A stretch of DNA of 64,000 nt from JAKRSE01 sp943369295. GTDB lineage: Bacteria > Armatimonadota > Fimbriimonadia > Fimbriimonadales > Fimbriimonadaceae. The first letter of the stretch is position 1; each line of letters starts with the position of its first letter. Under the pieces are notes generated by a model, which did no database searches, was not told where the DNA came from, and was given only the letters and a program-made list of their open reading frames with translations. The position numbers and the translations under genes were made by a program. Below are positions 8,015-16,266 of the stretch, piece by piece. The stretch lies in NCBI GenBank assembly GCA_943369295.1, contig CALRMU020000006.1:62001-126000 (forward strand). The letters are read 5' to 3'.

Positions 8015-9571
8015 ATGAAGAAGTTTCTGATTGCAGCGGCGTTTTTCGCGCTCGCCGGAATGACGGTCGCCCAGGGCACCTTCACGATTCGCCGCCCGGT
8101 GGATGGTTCGACGGTCCGTGAGACGGTTAAGGTCCGCATTCCCAAGAATTCCATCCCAGAAGGCGGCTACATTGGCGTCTACGTCAATGGCAAGTTCCTT
8201 GAGGCTACTCTGCCTGATGTCGAAGGAAACGACTACGTCTATAACCTTGACACGAAGAAGAGGAATCTGCCTGACGGTGAGCACACGGTTGAAGTCGTCC
8301 TTTTTGTTGACTTCAGCGAAAAGCCTCGAATCGTCAATCGCTCTTCAGTGAGAATCAAGGTTGACAACTCAACTTCGATCAAGGTTCCTGCCAACGGCCT
8401 CGCTCTGAGGTACCGCTTCAACCCCGGCAAGGAATGGACCTACAGCCTGACTCGCAAAACCTCAGTTTCACTTCTGAGCCAGGCCCTTGCTCAGGTGGGT
8501 GGCCGAGCCCCCAGCCGAGACCTTGAGGCCGAAAAGACCCGCATCATGTACGCCATTGACAACGCGTACGGCTCCAATGCTTCACGCGAAGGCTTGGTGA
8601 GAATTCAGGGTCTGCCCGACAAGGGCCGCGACTATACAGTCGTTTCGGTTTCTGGTGCCAGCGAGCCAACTCCTCGATTCTCCTATGAAATGCACCCCAT
8701 CTATATGAGGGTGACTGCAACGGGTCGAGAAGTCTTCAGCGCTGCTCCCCCCTACTTCCCTCTTGAGGGGACGTCCGGTGATGGCGCCCGCACCGACCTC
8801 TATTACATTTTCCCCCTTCCGGTTCTGCCCAGCCGAACAGTCAAGCCAGGCGATGTCTGGGATGCTCCTTTCCTTCTCCCCACCTTCGAGTTCGACTCTA
8901 AGGATGAGAAGGACACCTTCACTCGAGGAATCAGCTCACGAGGCGTCTTCGAAGGTGTTGAGTGGTATCGCAACATGCCCTGCGCCAAGATCCGCATGAC
9001 CCTCTCTGCTGGTCCCCGCGAACTGGCTGGCATGAGCAATGTCAACCAGGTCGAAGGTGAAGCATCCAAGATCGAGATCGAACAGGTTCTCTGGTTCGCT
9101 ATCGATCGAGGCATGGTGGTCCGCGTTGATCGAAACCAGACTCAGGAAAGCATCATCGAAAGCCAGGCTGCAGGAGCTCCTGCCGCTGGTGGAGCTGCTG
9201 GCGGAGCGGCTGGTCCTGGCGGACCTGGCGGTCCGAGCGTGGGCGGCATGGGTTCTAGCGGTGGCGGAGCCGGTGGAGCCAGAGTTCAGAACTTTGATCC
9301 TAACGAGTTCTTGGCATCCATTAGAGTCGACTACCGACCCAGCTTCAACCCAAGAGGTGGACTTTCACTCTTCCAGGCAAGCCGAGGCGGCGGACGTCAG
9401 GGTGGCCCTGGCGGACGAGGCGGTCCCATGGGAGACGATGATGATCGCGGCTTCGCTGGAGGCCCTCCCGGAGGCTTCGGTGGATTCCAGGGCGGCGGCG
9501 GAGCTGGTGGCGGCTTGACCGTTCGACAGGTGTTGAGGATTCAGAGCTCCATTTCGATGGAACTCGAGTAA
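8015..9571 (+). CDS. secreted protein with Ig-like N-domain and Gly-rich C-terminus
   Basis: A signal peptide MKKFLIAAAFFALAGMTVAQ is followed by an Ig-like beta-sandwich of about 100 residues (starting FTIRRPVDGSTV, with GVYVNGKFLEA and LPDGEHTVEV). A middle domain of about 250 residues shows no motif I know. Then come two Gly/Pro/Ala-rich tracts, at about 390-430 and 465-505, separated by a conserved-looking VDYRPSF segment. I do not recognise a function; surface or periplasmic location is likely. The start is uncertain: ATG 8015 gives a classical MKK leader, whereas GTG 8003 has the better SD spacing. The gene lies 12 nt before tatC and is probably cotranscribed. Confidence 0.7.
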   Translation: MKKFLIAAAFFALAGMTVAQGTFTIRRPVDGSTVRETVKVRIPKNSIPEGGYIGVYVNGKFLEATLPDVEGNDYVYNLDTKKRNLPDGEHTVEVVLFVDFSEKPRIVNRSSVRIKVDNSTSIKVPANGLALRYRFNPGKEWTYSLTRKTSVSLLSQALAQVGGRAPSRDLEAEKTRIMYAIDNAYGSNASREGLVRIQGLPDKGRDYTVVSVSGASEPTPRFSYEMHPIYMRVTATGREVFSAAPPYFPLEGTSGDGARTDLYYIFPLPVLPSRTVKPGDVWDAPFLLPTFEFDSKDEKDTFTRGISSRGVFEGVEWYRNMPCAKIRMTLSAGPRELAGMSNVNQVEGEASKIEIEQVLWFAIDRGMVVRVDRNQTQESIIESQAAGAPAAGGAAGGAAGPGGPGGPSVGGMGSSGGGAGGARVQNFDPNEFLASIRVDYRPSFNPRGGLSLFQASRGGGRQGGPGGRGGPMGDDDDRGFAGGPPGGFGGFQGGGGAGGGLTVRQVLRIQSSISMELE

Positions 9572-9583
9572 GAAACCGGCGCA

Positions 9584-10396
9584 ATGAGCGCCCTCAATCG
9601 ATGGGATGACGAAGAAAGCAGCTCCCCTGATCCATCAGGGGAGCTGCGTGCTACCTTAGCCGAGCACCTAGAAGAGCTTCGTCAAAGAGTTTTCAGAATC
9701 GTCTTTGCTGGCCTGGTCACAACGACCGCCGGCTGGTTTCTGGCGGAGCATGCTTTTAACACCTTTAAGACCATGTTCATGTCGTCTGTCCCCAAAGGAG
9801 TGACAGTTGACTTGGCCTTTAGGGACGTTACAGTTCCCTTCTTCTTCTATCTCAAGCTGGCATTCTTCATCGGGCTTTTGGTGCTGCTGCCCTACGGTGT
9901 CACGCAGATTTGGGGCTTTATCAAGCCTGGATTACGACCACAAGAAAGAAAGCCGCTTTCATACATAGTTCCCATCTCAATCCTGCTGTTTGCTCTTGGG
10001 GCATTTCTTGCATGGACAATTCTGCCTGTCACCTACGCGTGGTTTTTCAGCTTCGTTTTCTACTTTGACGGGGTCCAGATCATACAGGATCCTGAAGGAG
10101 TCATCTTCCTTCCGGTCAACTTGATGCTGGCCTTTGGCTTGGGCTTCCAGCTTCCCCTGATTGTCTATGCAGTGACCTGGATGGGGATTGTCGAGCCAAG
10201 GACTCTTCTGCAGTACTGGCGTCACGGAATTGTCGGCATCACCTTAGCCTCGGCGCTCATCACTCCGACAGGCGATATTCCCACCATGCTCGTCATGGCT
10301 GGCCCCCTGGTGATCCTCTACTTCGGCACAATCTTCGCCGCCCAGTGGTCGAGGGGAAGAAAGAAAGGCGAATCCGAACTGGATAGGCTTGATTAA
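9584..10396 (+). CDS. tatC: Sec-independent protein translocase TatC
   Basis: A 270-aa, six-helix membrane protein, the signal-recognition subunit of the twin-arginine export pathway. Hallmarks are HLEELRQR near residue 29, 'FIKPGLRPQERK' after TM2, and FGLGFQLPL in TM4, plus an ALITPTGDIPT loop before the final helices. A short acidic N-terminal extension (DDEESSSPDPSGE) precedes the conserved part. No tatA/tatB gene lies in the window. A Tat signal is carried by the GH109-like protein at 30466, so the pathway has at least one probable local client. The 3' end overlaps the helicase gene by 8 nt. Confidence 0.95.
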   Translation: MSALNRWDDEESSSPDPSGELRATLAEHLEELRQRVFRIVFAGLVTTTAGWFLAEHAFNTFKTMFMSSVPKGVTVDLAFRDVTVPFFFYLKLAFFIGLLVLLPYGVTQIWGFIKPGLRPQERKPLSYIVPISILLFALGAFLAWTILPVTYAWFFSFVFYFDGVQIIQDPEGVIFLPVNLMLAFGLGFQLPLIVYAVTWMGIVEPRTLLQYWRHGIVGITLASALITPTGDIPTMLVMAGPLVILYFGTIFAAQWSRGRKKGESELDRLD

Positions 10397-12647
10397 TCGG
10401 TCGCCCTTGGCTGCCGACTTGGCCGAAGCAATTTTAGCCGAGCACCCTTCTGCACGAATTCGCTTAATTGCGCGCGCTCCGGTCTGGGCAGATATTCCGC
10501 CAGGACTTCATCGCGAAGTCTTGGCCGCGCTTGACGACTACAACATCCATCAGCTCTACAAGCATCAGGCAGAATCCGCCGCCGCCTGCCTCAAGGGGCA
10601 GAATGTGATGCTGACCACAGGCACTTCTAGCGGCAAGACTCTGGCCTACACTCTCCCTGCCCTGCAGATGCTGGCCGATGAACCGGCGGCGAGAATCCTG
10701 CTTATCTTTCCCACTAAAGCTCTGGCGCAGGATCAGCTCGGTCGGCTGAAGAAGCTGGCCCCGAAAGGAGTGAAAATCGCCGTTTATGACGGTGACACTC
10801 CCAAGAATCAGAGGTCTTTAATCCGGCGCGAAGCCCAAGTGATTCTCACCAACCCCGACATGCTGCATGTGGGAATTCTGCCCAGCCAGGAGCTGTGGCG
10901 AAAGTTTCTCAGATCTCTAAGGCTGATCGTCGTCGATGAAGCCCACACCTTAAGGGGAGTTTTTGGAAGCCACTGCGCCTGGGTTTTTCGCCGACTTCTC
11001 AGACTCAGCCGTTGGATGGGGGGGAGTCCGACCGTTTTTGCCGCCAGCGCCACCCTCCCCAATCCCGCCGAGCATTTCCGCAACCTTTTCGGAGCCGACT
11101 GTCACTTGGTCACGGATGATTCATCCCTTCAAAGCGAGAGGCACTGGATTCTCACTGAAGGCTTTCCGGAAGGGCCAACTCCCAATGATCTTTCATCTCA
11201 GCTTCTCGCTGAACTCACGGCTGAAGGAATCCGAACTCTTGCCTTTTGTCGGTCACGATCTGCCGCAGAAACTGTCACCCGTCGGGCAAAGAAGCGGCTG
11301 GAAAGAAAGGGACTGAGAACGGACAAGATCGACAGCTACCGAGGCGGCTACACTCCCGAAGAAAGAAGAGAGATTGAGCAGGCCTTCTTTACAGGCAGCC
11401 TGACCGGGCTAGCTTCTACAAATGCCATGGAGCTAGGCGTCGATGTTGGCGGACTTGACGCAGTGATCATTAATGGCTACCCAGGTTCTTTAGCGTCATT
11501 TCGTCAGCAGGCAGGAAGGTGCGGCCGAGGCGCTCTCCCAGGGACAGTTATCTTTGTCGCCCACCCCGACCCTCTAGAGCACTATCTGCTGGAACATCCA
11601 GAGCTTCTGGCGAACCCTGTCGAACCAGCCTTGATTGATCTAGGCAACATGCCTATTTCGCGGGCTCAACTTACCTGTGCTGCCTACGAACTCCCCCCCG
11701 CCGACGAAGAACTGCAGCAGCTCTCCCCGATGGGAGAAGCGACGGCAGAGGATCTGCGCCTCTCTGGCGAGCTTTCCCCGGCAAGGGGAAGGTGGTTCTA
11801 TCCTGGATTCGAGGCTCCCGCCGCTAGAGTTTCTATTCGCGGCAGCACTGGCCCTACTATCCAGCTAGTCTGCAATGGCCGGCTGATTGGAGAAATGGAA
11901 GATTGGCGAGCCTTGGAGTGGGCTTTTCCTGGGGCTGTTTACATCCATCGCGAGGATGACTATGTAGTCCAGCAGCTCGATTGGCCAAACAAGATTGCTT
12001 ATCTTTCTAAAGAAAGGGTGCCCTGGTCAACCGAGCCAGTCATGCAGTCTCTGGCCGAAGAGAAGATCACGGTCGAGAAGCGAAAGTGCGGCAGCATAGA
12101 GATCAGCTTCAGCTCGGTAGAAATCACGAACCGAACCTTGGGATACAGGCGGATGGGTCCGGATGGCACAGTGCTTTCGGTTCATGAGCTTCAAATGCCC
12201 CTTCACCAGATTCAGACGATGGGAGTGATTCTCGATCCACCGATCGAAGTCTTTCCGGTCGAAGATGAAGAAGCAGGGGGTGCGCTCCACGCCTGGCAGC
12301 ACCTGCTGTCAGCTTCAGCCCCCCTTTTGGCTGGCTGTGACCCCCGCGATTTAGGGGCAGTCTGGTTTGCTTGGAGTCCCCAGAATTACGGCCCAAGGGT
12401 CGTGATCTACGACACGGTTCCAGGAGGAATCGGGTTGAGTCAAAGGCTTTTTCAAGAAGCAGAAGAATGGCTCGACCGGTCGGCGGCGATGGTGAAATCC
12501 TGCTCCTGCGATGATGGCTGTCCGCGCTGTCTGCTTTCTCCGCGCTGCGAATCAAACAACGAGCCTCTCAGCAAGCCGAGGCTGCTCAAAATCCTTCCGA
12601 CACTTCTGCCGCCCCAGGTTCCGAAGCTTGGTTCCGATGCCTCTTAA
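10389..12647 (+). CDS. DEAD/DEAH helicase with DUF1998 (MrfA/YprA/Hrq1-like)
   Basis: A 752-aa superfamily 2 helicase starting at TTG inside the tatC end. RecA1 holds TGTSSGKT (about 77-84), DEAHTLRG and SATL. RecA2 holds 'AFCRSRSAAE' and QQAGRCGRG (motif VI). The C-terminal DUF1998 module ends with a four-cysteine cluster, CSCDDGCPRC...RC, that binds metal in MrfA. Bacillus MrfA acts with MrfB in repair of mitomycin-C damage; eukaryotic Hrq1 is related. No mrfB-like exonuclease is adjacent. A hairpin covers the stop codon. Confidence 0.9.
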   Translation: MINRSPLAADLAEAILAEHPSARIRLIARAPVWADIPPGLHREVLAALDDYNIHQLYKHQAESAAACLKGQNVMLTTGTSSGKTLAYTLPALQMLADEPAARILLIFPTKALAQDQLGRLKKLAPKGVKIAVYDGDTPKNQRSLIRREAQVILTNPDMLHVGILPSQELWRKFLRSLRLIVVDEAHTLRGVFGSHCAWVFRRLLRLSRWMGGSPTVFAASATLPNPAEHFRNLFGADCHLVTDDSSLQSERHWILTEGFPEGPTPNDLSSQLLAELTAEGIRTLAFCRSRSAAETVTRRAKKRLERKGLRTDKIDSYRGGYTPEERREIEQAFFTGSLTGLASTNAMELGVDVGGLDAVIINGYPGSLASFRQQAGRCGRGALPGTVIFVAHPDPLEHYLLEHPELLANPVEPALIDLGNMPISRAQLTCAAYELPPADEELQQLSPMGEATAEDLRLSGELSPARGRWFYPGFEAPAARVSIRGSTGPTIQLVCNGRLIGEMEDWRALEWAFPGAVYIHREDDYVVQQLDWPNKIAYLSKERVPWSTEPVMQSLAEEKITVEKRKCGSIEISFSSVEITNRTLGYRRMGPDGTVLSVHELQMPLHQIQTMGVILDPPIEVFPVEDEEAGGALHAWQHLLSASAPLLAGCDPRDLGAVWFAWSPQNYGPRVVIYDTVPGGIGLSQRLFQEAEEWLDRSAAMVKSCSCDDGCPRCLLSPRCESNNEPLSKPRLLKILPTLLPPQVPKLGSDAS

Positions 12648-12678
12648 AAGTCAGGGGTAGACTTCCCCTTTAAGAGGC
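12639..12678 (+). other. 40-nt hairpin spanning the helicase stop codon
   Basis: GCCTCTTAAA (12639-12648) pairs with TTTAAGAGGC (12669-12678), and AGGGG/CCCCT can pair inside. The stop codon TAA is in the left arm and the rhomboid ATG begins 4 nt after the right arm. There is no T-run, so it is not a standard terminator; it may stabilise an mRNA end or hide the rhomboid start. Confidence 0.45.
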
Positions 12679-12681
12679 CTT

Positions 12682-13380
12682 ATGATCCCCATTCCCATCA
12701 GGGACAGTCTGCGATCATCGGTCCAGCCTCTTGTCACCCTCACCCTAGTCTTCCTCTGCGTCCTTATCTACCTGTGGGATAGGGGATTCAGCATTTTCGG
12801 CCAGAGCGTCTTTTTCAACGATCTGGCCATGAGGCCAGAAGAGATCACTTTTATTGTGACGGGTAAAGGAAACCCCGCAGAACTTGGCCGAATCTTTACG
12901 TCGCTCTTTCTGCACGGAGGGCTGCTTCACCTCGCCCTCAACATGATCTATCTGCTGGCCTTCGGCCCGACGATTGAAAGAACTCTGGGTGGCTGGCGCT
13001 ACGCCCTCTACTATCTTTTTTGGGGAGTCGTGGCCTCGCTGGTCCACACCCTGGTCTATCCACACTCAGAGGCTTACCTGCTCGGAGCCTCGGGCGCCAT
13101 AGGCGGAATCATGGGCGTTTATTTCCTGCTCTATCCCGCTTCTAAGATTGAGGTTATGTTCTTCCCCATTTTCTGGAAGACTTTTCCTATCCCTGCCGGG
13201 CTCCTAATCGGGCTTTGGTTTGTTCTACAAATTGTCTTCCCGCAGGAAGGTGTGGCTAACTGGGCTCATGTTGGGGGCTTTGCCGCCGGAATGCTGACCG
13301 TCATGGTTTTAGGGGGACGGACGAAGGCTTTGGAAACTTTGAAGCCAGAATGGGAGACTAGTGAATTCGCAGACGCTTAA
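12682..13380 (+). CDS. rhomboid family intramembrane serine protease
   Basis: A 232-aa, six-TM protease that cleaves substrates within the membrane. Catalytic Ser137 is in GASG (135-138), catalytic His196 in NWAHVGGF, and the oxyanion helper Asn87 in HLALNM. The L1 loop carries GGWRYALYY. All catalytic residues are present, so it should be active. The gene overlaps the following DUF5693 gene by 20 nt, placing it in the csaB run, perhaps in envelope quality control; that link is positional inference only. Confidence 0.9.
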   Translation: MIPIPIRDSLRSSVQPLVTLTLVFLCVLIYLWDRGFSIFGQSVFFNDLAMRPEEITFIVTGKGNPAELGRIFTSLFLHGGLLHLALNMIYLLAFGPTIERTLGGWRYALYYLFWGVVASLVHTLVYPHSEAYLLGASGAIGGIMGVYFLLYPASKIEVMFFPIFWKTFPIPAGLLIGLWFVLQIVFPQEGVANWAHVGGFAAGMLTVMVLGGRTKALETLKPEWETSEFADA

Positions 13381-15202
13381 AACTGCCGCTCTTTGGTCCG
13401 CGATAGTCGGATTTCTTCTTCTGCTCGGCCCGCTTTTCATGCGGCACAAAGCAGAAGCCGCCAACAAGGCGGTTGGTTTGGCAGTCGAGGCCCAGACAGT
13501 ACAAGACCTCGCCTCGCTTAGTGGTGTCACCTTTAAAGAAGCGGCTGAGGCCCTTAAGCTTCAAGGCTTGATCGGGGTCGCCTTCAGCGAAGAAACCGTC
13601 GCTGAACTCCAAGCGAAAGGGGCTCTCACTCTCACTACTGATGTCGACGGAGTGACCGTCACAGGCAATGAGATTGAACTCAACCGAGTTCTTGAATTTT
13701 CCAAAGGGCGTCTGCCTGGCTTAGAAAGACAGATTACAGCTCCAGAACTGAGGTTCGAAGGCAGCCCTGATCTTCTTCGGAGCCTCTCCTTGGGACTCAA
13801 CCCCAAGGCAGTTCAGCAGGCGAAAGAAGTTGGGCTGGAAATCATCGCCCGTCACTCAAACGGCCAGGGTATGGGTAAAGAAGCTATCGAAAAGATGCTT
13901 CAATCCTCCAAATCCTACGGATCTAACTGGATTCTTCCCAGTGGCGACCAAGTTCTTGGCCGACGAGTCGCCCAGAACGATTTCATCCAAGTGATGAAGG
14001 ATCTTCAGCTCAATTACCTCACTCCAGAATTCGCAAAGATGGGTGGAGATGCGGCGGTTAGAGATAAGGTTCCTGGCCAAACTTTAAGGCTCCATTCAAT
14101 TCAGCAGGCCGAAGGCGACCGACTGACCGATGCCGCTGTGATTGAGCGGTATGTCAAGGCGGCAAGAGAAAGAGGCATCCGATGGCTTCTGGTTCGACCG
14201 ATCTCTGTTGGAGGAGATGATCCTCTCCAGAATCTAGAGGATCTGCTGCTCAAGATCAATAAGGGTCTTCAGCACGAGGGCCACACCGTTGCGGTTCCCA
14301 GGCCTTTCACTGCTCCCCAGCCCTTTATCATTCCCATCTTTGTCGCCTACCTGGCCCTGGCACCCTTTTTCTTCTGGGTTCTGACTTCTGGACTTGGCGG
14401 TGTCAAGCTTCCTGGAGGACAGGCCATCCCAGGCTTGATCGTCCTGATCGCAGTGGCGGCATCTCTCACCGAAGGCACACGGCACTATGCGGCCCTTATT
14501 GCCGCTGTCCTCTGCCCCATGGCCTCGCTCCTGTGGACTCTAGATCAGACGGAGGTCAAGCCCTGGCGTGATTTCATCATCATGTCCGCCTTCGCTCTGC
14601 TTGGGGGCTTGATCGTCGCGGCGAGCCTGACCGGGATTCCCTGGATGCTGCAGAACGATCAATTCAGTGGCATTAAACTGGCCCATTTCTTCCCGCTTTT
14701 CTGGGGAGGCGTCATTGTCGCAAGTCAGGTGGTGGACCTCAAAAAGGCAGCAGCTTCTCCCATTCTGTACGGTTCAGCTCTCATCGGCATCATCGCCCTC
14801 GGAGTGATCTACTTTATGATGGGAAGGACAGGCAACGACAGCCCGGCCAGCGTCAGCGGTCTAGAACTGCAGTTCCGATCTCTCCTTGATAAGATCCTCT
14901 ACACTCGTCCCCGAACTAAGGAGTTCATGATCGGGCACCCCCTGCTCATCACAGGTCTTTTCCTTTGGGCAGCCTCGGTTAAAAAGCCTGCTCTTAAGCC
15001 TCTTGGCGGCTTTGCCATCGTCATCGGGATGATAGGTTTGACTTCAATTGTCAACACACTGTGCCATCTGCACTCCCCGCTTGAACTTAACTTGGCCCGC
15101 ATCCTCATCGGGTGGGTAATCGGCGGTATCCTTGGATTGATTCTGGCCTTGGCAGCCCTTAAGCTGACGGCCGGTTTCGGGGAAAGGGGCCAGGGTAAAT
15201 GA
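13361..15202 (+). CDS. DUF5693 family membrane protein
   Basis: 613 aa, starting at GTG within the rhomboid gene. One N-terminal TM (about 9-27) is followed by a soluble domain of about 290 residues (to about 320) with repeated Leu/Ala helices and a 'GIRWLLVRPI' core. The rest is a bundle of about eight to ten TM helices ending near the C-terminus. DUF5693 proteins are uncharacterised but are usually placed next to or fused with CsaB, as here, where the stop overlaps the csaB start as ATGA (15199-15202). A role in cell-wall polymer pyruvylation or export is a reasonable inference. The soluble N-domain is presumably extracytoplasmic. Confidence 0.8.
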   Translation: MNSQTLKTAALWSAIVGFLLLLGPLFMRHKAEAANKAVGLAVEAQTVQDLASLSGVTFKEAAEALKLQGLIGVAFSEETVAELQAKGALTLTTDVDGVTVTGNEIELNRVLEFSKGRLPGLERQITAPELRFEGSPDLLRSLSLGLNPKAVQQAKEVGLEIIARHSNGQGMGKEAIEKMLQSSKSYGSNWILPSGDQVLGRRVAQNDFIQVMKDLQLNYLTPEFAKMGGDAAVRDKVPGQTLRLHSIQQAEGDRLTDAAVIERYVKAARERGIRWLLVRPISVGGDDPLQNLEDLLLKINKGLQHEGHTVAVPRPFTAPQPFIIPIFVAYLALAPFFFWVLTSGLGGVKLPGGQAIPGLIVLIAVAASLTEGTRHYAALIAAVLCPMASLLWTLDQTEVKPWRDFIIMSAFALLGGLIVAASLTGIPWMLQNDQFSGIKLAHFFPLFWGGVIVASQVVDLKKAAASPILYGSALIGIIALGVIYFMMGRTGNDSPASVSGLELQFRSLLDKILYTRPRTKEFMIGHPLLITGLFLWAASVKKPALKPLGGFAIVIGMIGLTSIVNTLCHLHSPLELNLARILIGWVIGGILGLILALAALKLTAGFGERGQGK

Positions 15203-16266
15203 AGTCTAACCTGCTATTGGCAGGCTACTTAGGTTGTGGCAATTTTGGCGATGACGCCATTCTGCTCGGATTTTTGGAGGGCATTGAGGGACATGGATAC
15301 AACTTTTCTGTTCTAGCAAGCCAGCCAGAAAAGCTGATGCGAACCTACGGCCTTACCAGCGTGGCCAGGTTCGATTCTGGACAGGTTAAAACTGCCATTG
15401 CCGAATGCGATGCCTTGGTCTTCCCTGGCGGCAGCGTTTTTCAAGATGTCTCTTCGGTCAGAAGCGTCATCTACTATTCAGGACTCGTTAGGACAGCAAA
15501 AAAAGCCGGCAAAAAAGTGATCATGCTTGGCCAAGGGGTGGGGCCGCTGAACACCTTTTTCGGCAAGAGATTTGCCCGCAAAGCTTTTGATTCTGCTGAT
15601 GTATTGATGGTCCGAGACCCTCAATCCGTTCAGACCATTCGCGGCCTGGGATGCAAAATTAATCCTCGAGTTGCGGCTGATATGGCCTTTCTTCTGCCAG
15701 ACCCGGCTAAAGATGGTGCTCCTGCCTTCTCTGCCGGCGGCATGAAGACGGTCGGAATCTCTGTGCGCCCTTACGGCAAGCTGACTAACCAGATCGTTGA
15801 CACCTTCTCAGATCTTTCTCAGCTTCTCTTCAAAGCTGGCTGGATGCCCGTCCTTATGGGCTTGGACGAGAACGAAGATTACGCTCTCATCGAAAAGATC
15901 TCCAAAAAAAATGGAGGCAAGGTGCCAGACCTGAAGGGTGTTGGAGGGCCGGTTCCTCTTCAGGAAAGAATCGCCCGAATGGATGCAGTGATCGCCATGA
16001 GACTGCATGCTGGCATTTTGGCTGCCACGGTAGGAGTGCCCCCCTATATGGTCAGCTACGACCCTAAGGTCAACGCTTTTGCGAACTCTCTGGGCTTGGC
16101 AACCCCTCCTTCTATCGAAGGTCTCACAGCTCAAAGGCTGCTTGATGGCTTCACCACCTTCATCAAGGACAGGGATCGTATTGCTGATTCACTCGTGCGC
16201 CGACGCGAAGACCTGCGATCGCAGGCTCAGGAGAACATCAAAGCCCTTCATGCGGCCTTGGGTTAG
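15199..16266 (+). CDS. csaB: polysaccharide pyruvyl transferase CsaB
   Basis: A 355-aa GT-B-like pyruvyl transferase. Motifs: GYLGCGNFGDDAIL at 9-22, FPGGSVFQD near 76, GQGVGPL near 112, 'ADMAFLLP' near 160, and the C-terminal 'AMRLHAGILAA' and PYMVSYDPKV. CsaB adds ketal-linked pyruvate to cell-wall polymers so that SLH-domain proteins can bind. In diderms such as Negativicutes it is tied to SLH-bearing outer-membrane tethers. No SLH domain is in the window, but the next gene encodes an outer-membrane barrel whose start lies inside the csaB 3' end. Confidence 0.9.
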   Translation: MKSNLLLAGYLGCGNFGDDAILLGFLEGIEGHGYNFSVLASQPEKLMRTYGLTSVARFDSGQVKTAIAECDALVFPGGSVFQDVSSVRSVIYYSGLVRTAKKAGKKVIMLGQGVGPLNTFFGKRFARKAFDSADVLMVRDPQSVQTIRGLGCKINPRVAADMAFLLPDPAKDGAPAFSAGGMKTVGISVRPYGKLTNQIVDTFSDLSQLLFKAGWMPVLMGLDENEDYALIEKISKKNGGKVPDLKGVGGPVPLQERIARMDAVIAMRLHAGILAATVGVPPYMVSYDPKVNAFANSLGLATPPSIEGLTAQRLLDGFTTFIKDRDRIADSLVRRREDLRSQAQENIKALHAALG